A DNA stretch of 64,000 nt from Streptomyces sp. Ru72 (GTDB taxonomy: Bacteria; Actinomycetota; Actinomycetes; Streptomycetales; Streptomycetaceae). Position 1 is the first letter of the stretch, and each line of letters starts with the position of its first letter. The DNA lies in assembly GCF_002920635.1 (NCBI RefSeq), contig NZ_PQSR01000005.1:1-64000 (forward strand). Reading direction: 5' to 3'. Made by a program: the position numbers and the translations under genes. Below, one piece after another: positions 1 through 9,085 of this stretch. A model generated the notes under the pieces. The model did not search any database, was not told the origin of the DNA, and saw nothing but the letters and a program-made list of their open reading frames with translations.

Positions 1-862
1 ATGCCGCCGTGCCGAAGGCCAGTAGGGTCAACGCGGCCTCCCAGCTTCTGGGCGAGGGCCAGGCACCGCCGCGCCGCGTCTCGGTGCTCGGCAGCCGGTG
101 GATCAGGGTCGGCCGCGCTTCCAGGAAACCGCAGACCGCGCGCCGGGCGAAAGCCACCGCCTCCGGCAGCCGCTCCGGCACCAGCCGGGGCAGCTCCGCC
201 CGGGGCCAGACCCCGCCAAGGCCGCGCACCACCACCTCCCGGTCGTGCACCCAGTACAGGTGCACGAACCGGTTGGCCAGCGGCGGGCTCAGCTCCCACC
301 CGTCCGCCGCCGACGCGCGCGGATTGGCGGCGGCCACGATCCGCACCGCCGACGGCAGTTCAAGCGCACCGACCCTCCGCTCCAGGACGACCCGGAGCAG
401 TGCGGCCTGGACGGCCGGGGTGGCGGTGGAGAGTTCGTCCAGGAAGAGCAGCCCCCGCCCGGCCCGCACGAGCTCCACCGCCCACTGCGGCGGCGCCATC
501 GGCACCCCCTGCACCGCAGGATCGTCGCCCACGATGGGCAGCCCGGAGAAGTCGGACGGCTCGTGGACGCTGGCGATCACGGTGGTCAGTGGCAGGTCGA
601 GGGAGGTGGCGAGCTGCGTCAGGGCCGCGGTCTTGCCGATGCCCGGCTCGCCCCAGAGCAGCACGGGCAGGTCGGCCGCGACGGCCAGGGTGAGGGCTTC
701 GAGCTGTTCGTCGGGGCGCGCCTCGGTGGTGGTCGTCCGCAGGAGGGTCAGGAGGTCGTCGGCGACGGCGAGTCGGGTGCCGGTTCCGGATGCGTCGGCG
801 GAAGAGGGTGCGGGTGTGCCGACGGCCGGGACCGGGGTGGGAAGGAGAGTGCTGGAAGTCAT
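1..862 (-). CDS. MoxR-type AAA+ ATPase, C-terminus cut by window edge
   Basis: The reading frame is open from 862 to the window edge (about 287 residues seen). It has a Walker A motif (GEPGIGKT, near residue 70), a Walker B motif (LLFLDE) and a sensor-1 region (AANPRAS) followed by PPLANRF, the pattern of MoxR/AAA_5 ATPases. Family knowledge: these act as metal- or protein-remodelling chaperones, usually beside a von Willebrand factor A partner. An in-frame ATG at 868 is an alternative start; neither has a strong ribosome site. The next gene (976-2556) is on the same strand just upstream and may be its partner. The missing C-terminus means the exact subfamily cannot be fixed. Confidence 0.8.
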   Translation of the reverse strand, partial: MTSSTLLPTPVPAVGTPAPSSADASGTGTRLAVADDLLTLLRTTTTEARPDEQLEALTLAVAADLPVLLWGEPGIGKTAALTQLATSLDLPLTTVIASVHEPSDFSGLPIVGDDPAVQGVPMAPPQWAVELVRAGRGLLFLDELSTATPAVQAALLRVVLERRVGALELPSAVRIVAAANPRASAADGWELSPPLANRFVHLYWVHDREVVVRGLGGVWPRAELPRLVPERLPEAVAFARRAVCGFLEARPTLIHRLPSTETRRGGAWPSPRSWEAALTLLAFGTAA

Positions 863-975
863 GGGCATCACCGGGTGTGGAATAGGGGAACGGGACGGGC
901 CGCCCCGGATGTCGTGGAGGGCGCGGCCAGGAACGCGCGGTGCGGGAAAGGGAGGCGGGGGGCGGGGACCGCAGG

Positions 976-2556
976 TCAGCGGTGCAGCCCGGTGCGGGGC
1001 CGGGCCCGGCTGCTGCGCTTGCGGCGCATTTCGTGAGGCGTACGACGGTCGAGCCGAGGACGGTGGCCCGCCTCCGCGTGCCGCGCGCCCGATGCGTTCC
1101 CGTCCCCGACCGCACCGGCGGCGGGGTGCTCGGCGACCAGTCCCGAGCGGAAGAGCCCGTGGTCGATGCGACGAGCCGCGGCCGACGCCAGTTCCTCCCG
1201 GAGCGGTCCGTCGCGCAGGACCGCACCGGGACCGAGCAGTCCCTCGACCACGGCCAGCGCCCCGGCGACGTCACCGTGGCCGAGCCGCTCCCGGACCGCG
1301 GGCAGTGCCTCCGGGCTGCGGTGCACCGCGTCGATCGCCCGCAGGCACGGCAGCGCCGGCCCGCCGAGCGCCACCAGCAGTTCCTCCCGGCGCAGTTGGG
1401 CCGGGTCGTGGTCGATCGCCGTCAGCACCCCGTCCCGGAGCGCGATCCGGTGGACCTCGCCCCCGCACTCCACCCGGTGCGGATCGCCGGGTTCGGGGGC
1501 GGGGCCGGCCACCGGCGCCGAGCTGGACCCCGCCACCGCGCCGGGCGCCGTCAGTGCTGCGGCGACGAGCGGATGCAGCCGCTCGGCCGCGACCAGCCCG
1601 GCCCGCAGCAGCTCCAGATCCGGAAGGACCCGGGCGGCCGCCTCCGGCAGCACCGGAAGAGCCGCGATCTCGTGCGGCGGCGGAACCTCCCGCAGCAGCC
1701 GGAAGGTCGGGGCATGGCTGTCGTCGGGGGCGACGAGTTCGAGCACGGCGCGGCTCCGCGCACCGAGCCGCACGGTGAAGGCCCCGCGAGGGCGCCCCTC
1801 GGCCCGCAACAGCAACTCCGCCTCGGCGGCCCAACTCGTCACCGCCCAGCCGGAATCGGGGACGGTGAGACGATGGAACCGATCGGCCCGATCCGGCAGG
1901 TCCGGCCGGTTCGGCAGGACTGGCAGGCCGGGTGCGTGGGGCCCCTCGGGCGAAGTCAGCGAGCTGCGCCGCTGCCCCACCCAAGCCGACGCCACGGACG
2001 GTACCCCGCCCGTGGCGCACCGTCGCGCCAGTTCGCCGGTCCGTCCGGAGTCCCAGAGATGCCGGTGCAGGTCGAGCCGGAAGCGCCGGGCGGGATGCGG
2101 GTGCGGATGCGGATGGTGCCCGGGGGCACCGTTCCCGGACCCCTCCCACAGCGCCAGGGACATCCGCTGCCCGGCGTCCGCCCAGGCGGGCGGTGTCCGC
2201 ACCACCAGCTGCAGCGGCGTGGCGCCGGAACTCGGGTAGAGGGCCAGGGAGATGGTGAGGCCGGGCCGGAGCCGCCCGTCGGGGGCGATCCGGGGCATGT
2301 GCCAACGGAGCAGATCGGGTGCCAGGAGACGCAGATCTGTCCGGAGCTGGGTGACGAGATCGGAGCCGTGGCGGTTGCGCACGGCGCGCAGATCGAGATC
2401 GACGTCGATCCGGGCGGCGGCGCAGGCCCCCGCCCAGTCACCGACTGCACGCCGCGCGGTCGCGGTCTCGATCATGGACGGTGGCACGGCGTACTCACGC
2501 ACGCGCTGCCACATCGACAAGTGGGCCGGAATCCCGTTCGCGAAGTGATGTGCCAT
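976..2556 (-). CDS. hypothetical protein paired with MoxR-type ATPase
   Basis: About 526 residues, without a family I recognise. There is no signal peptide or membrane segment. The protein has a His/Pro run (GHHPHPHPHP, near residue 150) and a basic C-terminus. ATG 2556 is preferred over GTG 2562 because AAGGTGAG lies at a good distance upstream. It ends about 110 bases before the MoxR-type ATPase gene on the same strand, so the two are probably cotranscribed; MoxR genes are commonly linked to such partner or substrate-adaptor proteins. That role is inference from position only. Confidence 0.6.
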   Translation of the reverse strand: MAHHFANGIPAHLSMWQRVREYAVPPSMIETATARRAVGDWAGACAAARIDVDLDLRAVRNRHGSDLVTQLRTDLRLLAPDLLRWHMPRIAPDGRLRPGLTISLALYPSSGATPLQLVVRTPPAWADAGQRMSLALWEGSGNGAPGHHPHPHPHPARRFRLDLHRHLWDSGRTGELARRCATGGVPSVASAWVGQRRSSLTSPEGPHAPGLPVLPNRPDLPDRADRFHRLTVPDSGWAVTSWAAEAELLLRAEGRPRGAFTVRLGARSRAVLELVAPDDSHAPTFRLLREVPPPHEIAALPVLPEAAARVLPDLELLRAGLVAAERLHPLVAAALTAPGAVAGSSSAPVAGPAPEPGDPHRVECGGEVHRIALRDGVLTAIDHDPAQLRREELLVALGGPALPCLRAIDAVHRSPEALPAVRERLGHGDVAGALAVVEGLLGPGAVLRDGPLREELASAAARRIDHGLFRSGLVAEHPAAGAVGDGNASGARHAEAGHRPRLDRRTPHEMRRKRSSRARPRTGLHR

Positions 2557-2737
2557 CAGCACTCACCTTGCGCGAACGATTCCCCCAATCCGTGAGAGAA
2601 GAGGTTCTTCATCGTCAGCATCGTAACCACACCGATGATGATCTGTCAGTCCCCTTGGACCGCCATCGACCTTCCTTCGACGCACGCCGCAACCCCGGAG
2701 CCGCGCGGCGAGCACTCCTGCAGCTTCGGCTGCCCTC

Positions 2738-2766
2738 TTGTGTTCGATTCATTCGACTCCTAATGT
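2738..2766 (+). promoter_or_regulatory. candidate housekeeping promoter for the GH2 gene
   Basis: TTGTGT (2738-2743) and TAATGT (2761-2766) are separated by exactly 17 bases, close to the HrdB/sigma-70 consensus. They sit in the AT-richest part of the divergent spacer and point toward the beta-galactosidase gene at 2930, giving a leader of about 155 bases. No transcript start has been measured. Confidence 0.45.
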
Positions 2767-2813
2767 CGTCGTCGCTCCCACGGATGTGCCCTGATCTGCG
2801 GCGTTGTGTGCGC

Positions 2814-2821
2814 AAGCGCTT
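2814..2821. promoter_or_regulatory. possible LacI-family operator
   Basis: The perfect palindrome AAGCGCTT with a central CG lies about 45 bases downstream of the predicted start point of the promoter at 2738-2766. LacI-family sugar regulators typically bind palindromes with a central CpG, and GH2 genes in Streptomyces are often under such control. No LacI gene is present in the window, so the regulator would be elsewhere. Confidence 0.3.
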
Positions 2822-2929
2822 CGACGACCGTGTGTCGACCGGGTCCGCCGAGACCCCGCACGTCCCGCCGACCACCCCGCACGTCCCCGCCGTTCCCTCC
2901 CCGATGGTGCCTTGAAGGCTGGAGATGTC

Positions 2930-5758
2930 ATGCAAATGTCACGTCGTGGCGTTCTGATCCTCGGCGCCGCCGGCGCCGCCGGCGCGGCCGTCGCCGGCGG
3001 CCTGCCCGCGGGCTCGGCACGGGCCGCCGAGACGGCCGACGCAGCGGACGCCTCCACGCGCACCGAGCGCCTGTACCTGTCCGGAGAGGACGCCGACCAC
3101 CCGGTCGACTGGGACTTCCTGTGCACCAGCGGGCGGCGCAGCGGCAGTTGGGGCAGCATCCCGGTTCCGTCGAACTGGGAGTTCCAGGGCTACGGCACCT
3201 ACAACTACGGGTGGAATCTGGTCCCGGAGGAAAAAGGCCACTACCGGCACACCTTCACGCCGCCCGCCCACTGGCGTGACAGGCGCGTCTTCCTCGTGTT
3301 CGAAGGGGCGATGACCGACACCGAGGCGTGGATCAACGGCGAGTCGGCCGGGCCCGTCCACCGCGGCGGCTTCTACCGGTTCCGTCACGAGGTGACCGGG
3401 AAACTGCGTCCGGGGCAGGACAACCTCCTGGAGGTGACCGTCAGCAAGGAATCCACCGACGACTCCGTCAACCGGGCCGAACGCCTGGGCGACTACTGGA
3501 ACTTCGGCGGCATCTACCGCCCCGTCCATCTCGAGGCCTTCCCGCTTCAGCACATCGAGCGCATCGCCGTCGACGCCCGTGCCGACGGCACGCTGCGGAT
3601 CGACGCCCATCTGTCGGGTACCGGTACCGCCGACCGTCTCGTCGCCCAGGTCACCGACCTCTCCGGGCGCCCGGTCGGCGCCCCGTTCACCGCGGCCGTC
3701 GCGCCCGGCGACACGACGGTGACACTCAGAACCGCTGTCGACTCCCCCCGGCTCTGGACGGCTGAGACCCCGCACCTCTACCGCGTCGAGGTCGCGCTCC
3801 GCGGCGACGACCGCACCGTCCACCGCGTCGACGAGAGGTTCGGCTTCCGCACCGTCGAGGTGCGCCCCGGCGACGGCGTGTACGTCAACGGCGTCAAGAT
3901 CCTCCTCAAAGGAGCCAACCGGCACACCATCTGGCCCACGTCCGGCCGGGCGACCAGCGCGCGCATCAGCCGCAAGGACATCCTCCTGATGCAGGAGATG
4001 AACATGAACGCGGTCCGGATGTCCCACTACCCGCCGGACACGCACTTCCTCGACCTCGCCGACGAACTCGGGCTGTACGTGCTCGACGAACTGGCCGGCT
4101 GGCAGAAGTCCTACGACGAGACGGCAGGCAGGCCCCTCGTCGCCGAGATGGTCACCCGTGATGTCAACCACCCGTCGATCCTGTTCTGGGACAACGGCAA
4201 CGAAGGCGGCTGGAACACCGCCCTCGACGGCGACTACGCCCGCCACGACCCCCAGCAGCGCACCGTTCTCCACCCCTGGGCGAACTTCGGCGGCATCAAC
4301 ACCGACCACTACGAGACGTACGACAGCACGCGCCGCATCCTCCAGGAACGGGGCGACGTCTTCATGCCCACCGAGTTCCTCCACGGCCTCTACGACGGTG
4401 GCGCCGGCGCGGGGCTCGACGACTACTGGAAGCTGATGGGCCGTGAACGGCTCTCCGCAGGCGGCTTCCTGTGGGCACTGCTCGACGAAGGCATCGTGCG
4501 CGACGACCTCGGCGGCGCCATCGACGTGGCGGGCAACGCCGCACCCGACGGCATCCTCGGCCCCTTCCGCGAGAAGGAGGCCAGCTTCTACACGATCAAG
4601 GACATCTGGTCTCCCGTACAACTCGCCGAGCCCGAGCGGTTCAGCTCCGGCCTCCCGGACGACTTCGACGGGCGGATCGGCCTCACCAACCACTACGCCT
4701 TCACCAACACCCGGACCTGCCGGTTCACGTGGCGGCTCCTGGCCTTCCGCACCCCGTCGCAGCGGCGGGACGGCCACACCGTGCGCGCCCAGGGCACCGC
4801 CTCCGCTCCGGACATCGAGCCCGGCGCGCAAGGAGTGCTGCGCCTGCCCCTGCCGTCCGGCTGGCGACACGCCGACGCCTTGGCGCTCACCGTCACCGAT
4901 GCCGACGGCCGCGAGATCCACAGCTGGACATGGACCATCACGTCCGCCGCCGACCAGGCCCTACGGCTGGTACGGACGGGCCCGGGACCAGCCGTACGCG
5001 GCTCCCTCGAGGACAACACGCTCACCCTCACGTCCCGCCACACCACGGTCACGCTGGACGCCACGACGGGCCTGCTGGCCGGCGTCACCCACCGGGGGAG
5101 GGACTTCGCGCTGTCCCGCGGCCCGCTGCCCACCACCGGAACGGCCGACCTCACCCGCCTGATGCACGGGCCCGACGGCAACGGCTACACGGTCGAGGCC
5201 GAGTACTCCGGCGTCCTGCGCCACGTCCGGTGGCGTCTGCACCCCAGCGGCTGGCTGCAGTTGGACTACCGCTACCACCTCACCGGCGAGTACGACTTCT
5301 TCGGCGTCGGCTTCGACCATCCCGAAGCGCAGGTCACCGGCGTGACATGGCTCGGCCACGGACCCCACAGGGTGTGGAAGAACCGGCTGCGCGGCGTCGC
5401 GACGGACGTCTGGACGAAGCAGTACAACGACACCGCGACCGGTGCCGACGGCTGGGTGTACCCGGAGTTCAAGGGCTACCACGCGGGCGTCCGCTGGGCG
5501 TCCCTGCACACCACCGCCGGACGTCTCACCGTGGTCGGCGAGGACGAGAACCTCTACTTGCGCCTCTTCACCCCCCGGTTCGGACCCGACCCCCGCCACA
5601 CCGCGCCGCCCTTCCCGCAGGGCGATCTCTCCTTCCTCGACGCCATCCCGGCGATCGGCACCAAGTTCGACCCACCGGCCGCGCTCGGCCCGAGCGGCCG
5701 CCCCACCACGGCGACGGGCGACTACGGTCGAACCCTGTACTTCTCGTTCTCCGAGTAG
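2930..5758 (+). CDS. Tat-exported glycoside hydrolase family 2 (beta-galactosidase-like)
   Basis: 942 residues. The N-terminus has a twin-arginine signal (MSRRGVLI, then an Ala/Gly-rich core ending near residue 33), so a folded enzyme is probably secreted. Then come the GH2 sugar-binding, immunoglobulin-like and TIM-barrel domains. The acid/base motif is visible as WDNGNEGGWN and the nucleophile region as MPTEFLHGLYDGG. The C-terminal third contains WLGHGPHRVWKNR, typical of the beta-galactosidase small-chain domain. The start at ATG 2930 has GGAG five bases upstream; ATG 2936 is also possible. The family retains glycosidases on beta-linked galactosides and related glycans; the substrate is not evident. 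It stands alone, with its own promoter region upstream. Confidence 0.85.
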   Translation: MQMSRRGVLILGAAGAAGAAVAGGLPAGSARAAETADAADASTRTERLYLSGEDADHPVDWDFLCTSGRRSGSWGSIPVPSNWEFQGYGTYNYGWNLVPEEKGHYRHTFTPPAHWRDRRVFLVFEGAMTDTEAWINGESAGPVHRGGFYRFRHEVTGKLRPGQDNLLEVTVSKESTDDSVNRAERLGDYWNFGGIYRPVHLEAFPLQHIERIAVDARADGTLRIDAHLSGTGTADRLVAQVTDLSGRPVGAPFTAAVAPGDTTVTLRTAVDSPRLWTAETPHLYRVEVALRGDDRTVHRVDERFGFRTVEVRPGDGVYVNGVKILLKGANRHTIWPTSGRATSARISRKDILLMQEMNMNAVRMSHYPPDTHFLDLADELGLYVLDELAGWQKSYDETAGRPLVAEMVTRDVNHPSILFWDNGNEGGWNTALDGDYARHDPQQRTVLHPWANFGGINTDHYETYDSTRRILQERGDVFMPTEFLHGLYDGGAGAGLDDYWKLMGRERLSAGGFLWALLDEGIVRDDLGGAIDVAGNAAPDGILGPFREKEASFYTIKDIWSPVQLAEPERFSSGLPDDFDGRIGLTNHYAFTNTRTCRFTWRLLAFRTPSQRRDGHTVRAQGTASAPDIEPGAQGVLRLPLPSGWRHADALALTVTDADGREIHSWTWTITSAADQALRLVRTGPGPAVRGSLEDNTLTLTSRHTTVTLDATTGLLAGVTHRGRDFALSRGPLPTTGTADLTRLMHGPDGNGYTVEAEYSGVLRHVRWRLHPSGWLQLDYRYHLTGEYDFFGVGFDHPEAQVTGVTWLGHGPHRVWKNRLRGVATDVWTKQYNDTATGADGWVYPEFKGYHAGVRWASLHTTAGRLTVVGEDENLYLRLFTPRFGPDPRHTAPPFPQGDLSFLDAIPAIGTKFDPPAALGPSGRPTTATGDYGRTLYFSFSE

Positions 5759-6002
5759 CGCGTCCACCCACTCGCCGACGCCGCACCATGCGGCCGGGCC
5801 CCTGCCGACGTGCGGTTCCAACAGGCGCTCGACCTCACCTTCCCGAGGCGTGCGCCTGCCGCCACGACCGTGACGGCCAGTGCCGATGCGGTGGGAGACG
5901 GTGACCTTGCCGTCGGCAGGGGCAGCCTTCCTCCACAGGGAGGTGACCCAGCACTGCGCCGCGAGGGATCCTGCCCAGGGTGGCGACGAGACCGGCGAGA
6001 CG

Positions 6003-6995
6003 TCAGCTCGAGGCAGTGCCGGCGGTCAGCCGCATCGGTAGCCCCCAGAGGGGGAACAGCCGGTCGGTGTCCATGTGATTGGTCATAGTGCTGATCCGGC
6101 CGTTGGTGATCTCCAAGAGCGTGATCCCCCAGGGCGTCCAGCCGTTGCCGTCCTCGGCCGGCCGGTACTGGGCGAACGCGGGCGTGCCGTTCGCCTCCAC
6201 GGGGATCATCCGCGACCCCCGGCAGCCGCAGCCGGCGCCGAGCCACCAGTCCCCCAGCTCCACCACTCCCCGCACCCACATCTGATACGGCGGCATGTTG
6301 AGAACGGCGTCCTCGTGCAGCAGCCGCTGCAACCCCTCGATGTCGAGCGTCTCGAAAGCCCTGACATACCTGGCCAGCAGGGCCTGCTGGGTCTCGTCCA
6401 ACGGATTGAAGACGTCGGTGTCCGGCACGCCGCCGCCAGCAGCAAGCGTGGCCCGCGCACGCTGCAAAGCGCTGTTGACCGAGGCGACCGACGTCTCCAG
6501 CAGCTCGGCGGTCTCGGCCGCCGACCAGGCCAGCACTTCACGCAGAATCAGCACAGCGCGCTGGCGCGCCGGGAGCTTTTGCAGCGCCGAGACGAAGGCC
6601 AGCCGGATCGTCTCCCGTCCCTCCGCGACCTCAGCCGGATCCCCCGAGAGCACCCGAGCATCGGGAATCGGCCCCACCCAGACGTTCTCCTCCAGCTGAG
6701 CCGGGTCTGGTGAGGTGGCCGAGATGGGCGAGGACAGGTCCATCGGCCGGGCCCGGCGCTGAGCGGCCGGGGCCATGTCCAGGCAGATGTTGGTCGCTAT
6801 GCGGTACAACCAGGTACGCAGCGTGGAGCGGCCCTCGAAGCCGTCGAACTTTGACCAGGCCCGTACCAGCGTCTCTTGTACGGCGTCCTCTGCCTCGAAA
6901 GCCGAACCAAGCATCCGGTAGCAGTAAGCCGTCAACTCACGGCGGAACGGTTCGAGCTGTTCGGCGACGCCGCCACGACCCTGGACAACAGACAC
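6003..6995 (-). CDS. ECF-type sigma factor with SnoaL-like C-terminal domain
   Basis: 330 residues, GTG start. Region 2 (residues about 15-85) contains AEDAVQETLVRAW, and region 4 (about 130-185) contains LPARQRAVLILREV with a helix-turn-helix. The remaining 130 residues form a SnoaL/NTF2-like domain with DWWLGAGCGCRGSRMIPV. This matches the sigma-70 subfamily that carries an intrinsic C-terminal control domain (TIGR02960/ECF41-ECF56 type). In such sigma factors the tail, rather than a separate anti-sigma protein, is thought to tune activity, which fits the absence of an anti-sigma gene here. Its targets are unknown. A 244-base spacer separates it from the convergent GH2 gene. Confidence 0.85.
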   Translation of the reverse strand: MSVVQGRGGVAEQLEPFRRELTAYCYRMLGSAFEAEDAVQETLVRAWSKFDGFEGRSTLRTWLYRIATNICLDMAPAAQRRARPMDLSSPISATSPDPAQLEENVWVGPIPDARVLSGDPAEVAEGRETIRLAFVSALQKLPARQRAVLILREVLAWSAAETAELLETSVASVNSALQRARATLAAGGGVPDTDVFNPLDETQQALLARYVRAFETLDIEGLQRLLHEDAVLNMPPYQMWVRGVVELGDWWLGAGCGCRGSRMIPVEANGTPAFAQYRPAEDGNGWTPWGITLLEITNGRISTMTNHMDTDRLFPLWGLPMRLTAGTASS

Positions 6996-7113
6996 GCCGT
7001 CACCCTAGCCCCCGACGCCGACCGAGACCATCAGGAGGCCATGTGCGACCGGGCGACGGGCGCCCGCCGACGGCGAAGACGGTGCCCGTCCAGGCTCAGG
7101 CTGTGAGCCTGGG

Positions 7114-7181
7114 CCTCGGTCTACCTCGGCGCCCACGGTCCACTGCGTCCCGAGGAGCTGGCCGGCCTCCGCCGCCGCGAG
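7114..7181 (+). pseudogene. shard of a tyrosine-integrase gene
   Basis: About 65 bases read as VYLGAHGPLRPEELAGLRRR. They differ at only about seven positions from 14503-14567, the box I region of the integrase pseudogene in the tRNA-Gly element. Nothing of the rest of an integrase is visible on either side. This is best read as the last trace of a second, related integrated element, or a fragment copied by recombination. Confidence 0.6.
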
Positions 7182-7224
7182 AGTTACCGGCACATTGCCG
7201 CTCGGTCGGTGAACGGTTCTGAAT

Positions 7225-7236
7225 TGGTCAATACCT
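7225..7236. promoter_or_regulatory. DasR-like (dre) operator candidate
   Basis: TGGTCAATACCT matches nine of twelve positions of the DasR palindrome (TGGTCTAGACCA), keeping both GGTC and ACC half-sites. It lies about 50 bases upstream of a secreted amidase that releases N-glycans. DasR is the GlcNAc-responsive repressor of Streptomyces, so the placement makes metabolic sense, but the match is partial. Confidence 0.3.
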
Positions 7237-7285
7237 TTCCATCTCCCCTTGGCCGGGGCCGGGATGCGCTTGTTCACTGCGCCCT

Positions 7286-8905
7286 ATGACACGCACGAGA
7301 TCCACGGCACCCCTGAGATCCCTGATACGCCCGGGCAGGACGGCCACCGTGCTGACCGGCGCGCTTGCCGCTCTGAGCCTGTCCCTGGGCACAGCCTCCG
7401 CGGACACGGTGCCGGCGGAGTTCGGGACCGACTATCACGACCCCGTGACCGCCGCCCCGGCCGTCTCCACGCCGCACACCCATTCGTGTTCGGTCACAGT
7501 CGCCGAGGCGCAGTTCAAGGACTTCACCCCCTACACCGGCACCTACACCCCGCCCACGGGCTGCGGAACCCCTGGCCGCTGGTCCAAGGTTGTCCTGCGT
7601 ATGGACGGAAGCGTGAAGGGGCGGCAGTTCGACCGGCTCGGGTATGTGGACATCGGCGGCGTTCAGGTTTTCCGTACGTCGACGCCCGAGCCGTCGCAGG
7701 ACGGGATCAACTGGTCCGTCGAGAAGGACGTGACCGAGTACGAGAAGACGCTGAGCAGCGCGCAGCCCGTCGACATGCTCATAGGCAACGTGGTCAACGA
7801 CACCTACACCGGCGTTCTCGACGTCAAGGTGACGCTCACGTTCTACGCCCCCGGGGGCGGCCACACCTCCTCCGCTCCCGACCAGGTCATCCCCCTCAGC
7901 GACGGCGACAGCGTGACGACCGGCGCCTCGCTGACCACTCCGCGCAACTCCGAGCGGATCCTCGCCGAGGTGTACGCCACCGGGTCGGGCGGCGGTTGTG
8001 AGGAGTTCTGGTACTCGGCGGTCACGCCTTCCGCGTCGTACTCCTGCCAGGGCGGGGACAAGGGTCCGTACCGCGAGGTGCAGGTGAGCATCGACGGGAG
8101 GGTCGCCGGAATCGCCTCGCCGTATCCGAATGTGTGGACCGGGGGCTGGTCGCCGTATCTGTGGTCGGTGATTCCCTCCCCGAACACCTTTGACGTACGA
8201 CCGCTGGAGTTCGACCTGACCCCGTTCGCGGGGCTGCTCAACGACGGCAGGCCGCACACGGTCGACGTGTCGGTGGTCGGACTGCCGGCCGGGCAGACGG
8301 GGTGGAGCGCGCCGACGAACATCCTGGTGTGGCAGGACGCGCACAAGTCGGTGGTGACGGGTGCCGTGACGTCGTACAAGCAAGCGGATCCGGCGGTGAG
8401 CAACACCTACACTGACGGCTCGCTGCGGCACCTGGTGACCGAAGGCGAGGACCGGTTGACGGTCTCCGGCTACCTCGACACCTCCCACGGCCGGGTGACG
8501 ACGACGGTCGAGCGGACCGTCACGACCGCGATCGACCACCAGTGGACGCCGGACGAGAACACCGACGACCAGACCGGCACGTGGACCGACCACCAGGCCG
8601 TGATTACCAACGGGCATGCGTCCCGTACGAACCGCACCTACACACTCGACGGCCGCTCCACCATCGACAGCGCCGACCGCCTCCGCGTGATCATGTCCGT
8701 CGGCGACCACGCGCTCCTCGACGCCACCCGCATCGACGACACCTACCAGGGGGACGCCACCTTCACCCTCGGCGTCCCCCGCGAGGACCGGCACGCGGTG
8801 GCCACAACAAGCGAGCGCTACCTGCTCCGGGCACCCGGCACGTGCTACGACCACACGCTCGCGACGGAGCAAGGGGTGCTGACGAAGGACGTACGAGGCT
8901 GCTGA
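7286..8905 (+). CDS. secreted peptide-N4-asparagine amidase A (PNGase A family)
   Basis: 539 residues. A Sec-type signal peptide (basic start, hydrophobic core, probable cleavage after ASA near residue 39) precedes a domain with GRQFDRLGYVDIGGVQVFR and STPEPSQDGINWSVEKDVT, the hallmark stretch of plant and bacterial PNGase A. The family hydrolyses the amide bond between the innermost GlcNAc and asparagine of N-glycoproteins. The length fits the family. A possible GlcNAc-linked operator lies upstream (7225-7236). Together with the secreted GH2 enzyme it suggests extracellular use of glycoprotein glycans; that link is inference. The gene starts about 100 bases after an integrase relic, so local rearrangement has occurred. 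Confidence 0.85.
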   Translation: MTRTRSTAPLRSLIRPGRTATVLTGALAALSLSLGTASADTVPAEFGTDYHDPVTAAPAVSTPHTHSCSVTVAEAQFKDFTPYTGTYTPPTGCGTPGRWSKVVLRMDGSVKGRQFDRLGYVDIGGVQVFRTSTPEPSQDGINWSVEKDVTEYEKTLSSAQPVDMLIGNVVNDTYTGVLDVKVTLTFYAPGGGHTSSAPDQVIPLSDGDSVTTGASLTTPRNSERILAEVYATGSGGGCEEFWYSAVTPSASYSCQGGDKGPYREVQVSIDGRVAGIASPYPNVWTGGWSPYLWSVIPSPNTFDVRPLEFDLTPFAGLLNDGRPHTVDVSVVGLPAGQTGWSAPTNILVWQDAHKSVVTGAVTSYKQADPAVSNTYTDGSLRHLVTEGEDRLTVSGYLDTSHGRVTTTVERTVTTAIDHQWTPDENTDDQTGTWTDHQAVITNGHASRTNRTYTLDGRSTIDSADRLRVIMSVGDHALLDATRIDDTYQGDATFTLGVPREDRHAVATTSERYLLRAPGTCYDHTLATEQGVLTKDVRGC

Positions 8906-9085
8906 CCCCGGGCCCACCCCTTGACGTGCAGCCCCTTCGTCTCCGCCGCGAAGCCACGCATCACGGCCTCGCGGCGGAGTTCCATCGGCGGGGTTACATG
9001 GCCGGTCTCCTCTGCGCAGCCACCCGTACAAATCGCCGGGGCCCCAACGCGAACTGTCGTGGGAACCCTCTTCGGCAAAGCCGGC

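Noticed and set aside
2939..4921. Long minus-strand open frame opposite the GH2 gene (660 residues)
   Set aside because: It is an antisense frame of a high-GC gene; the plus strand has the signal peptide, domain motifs and ribosome site.
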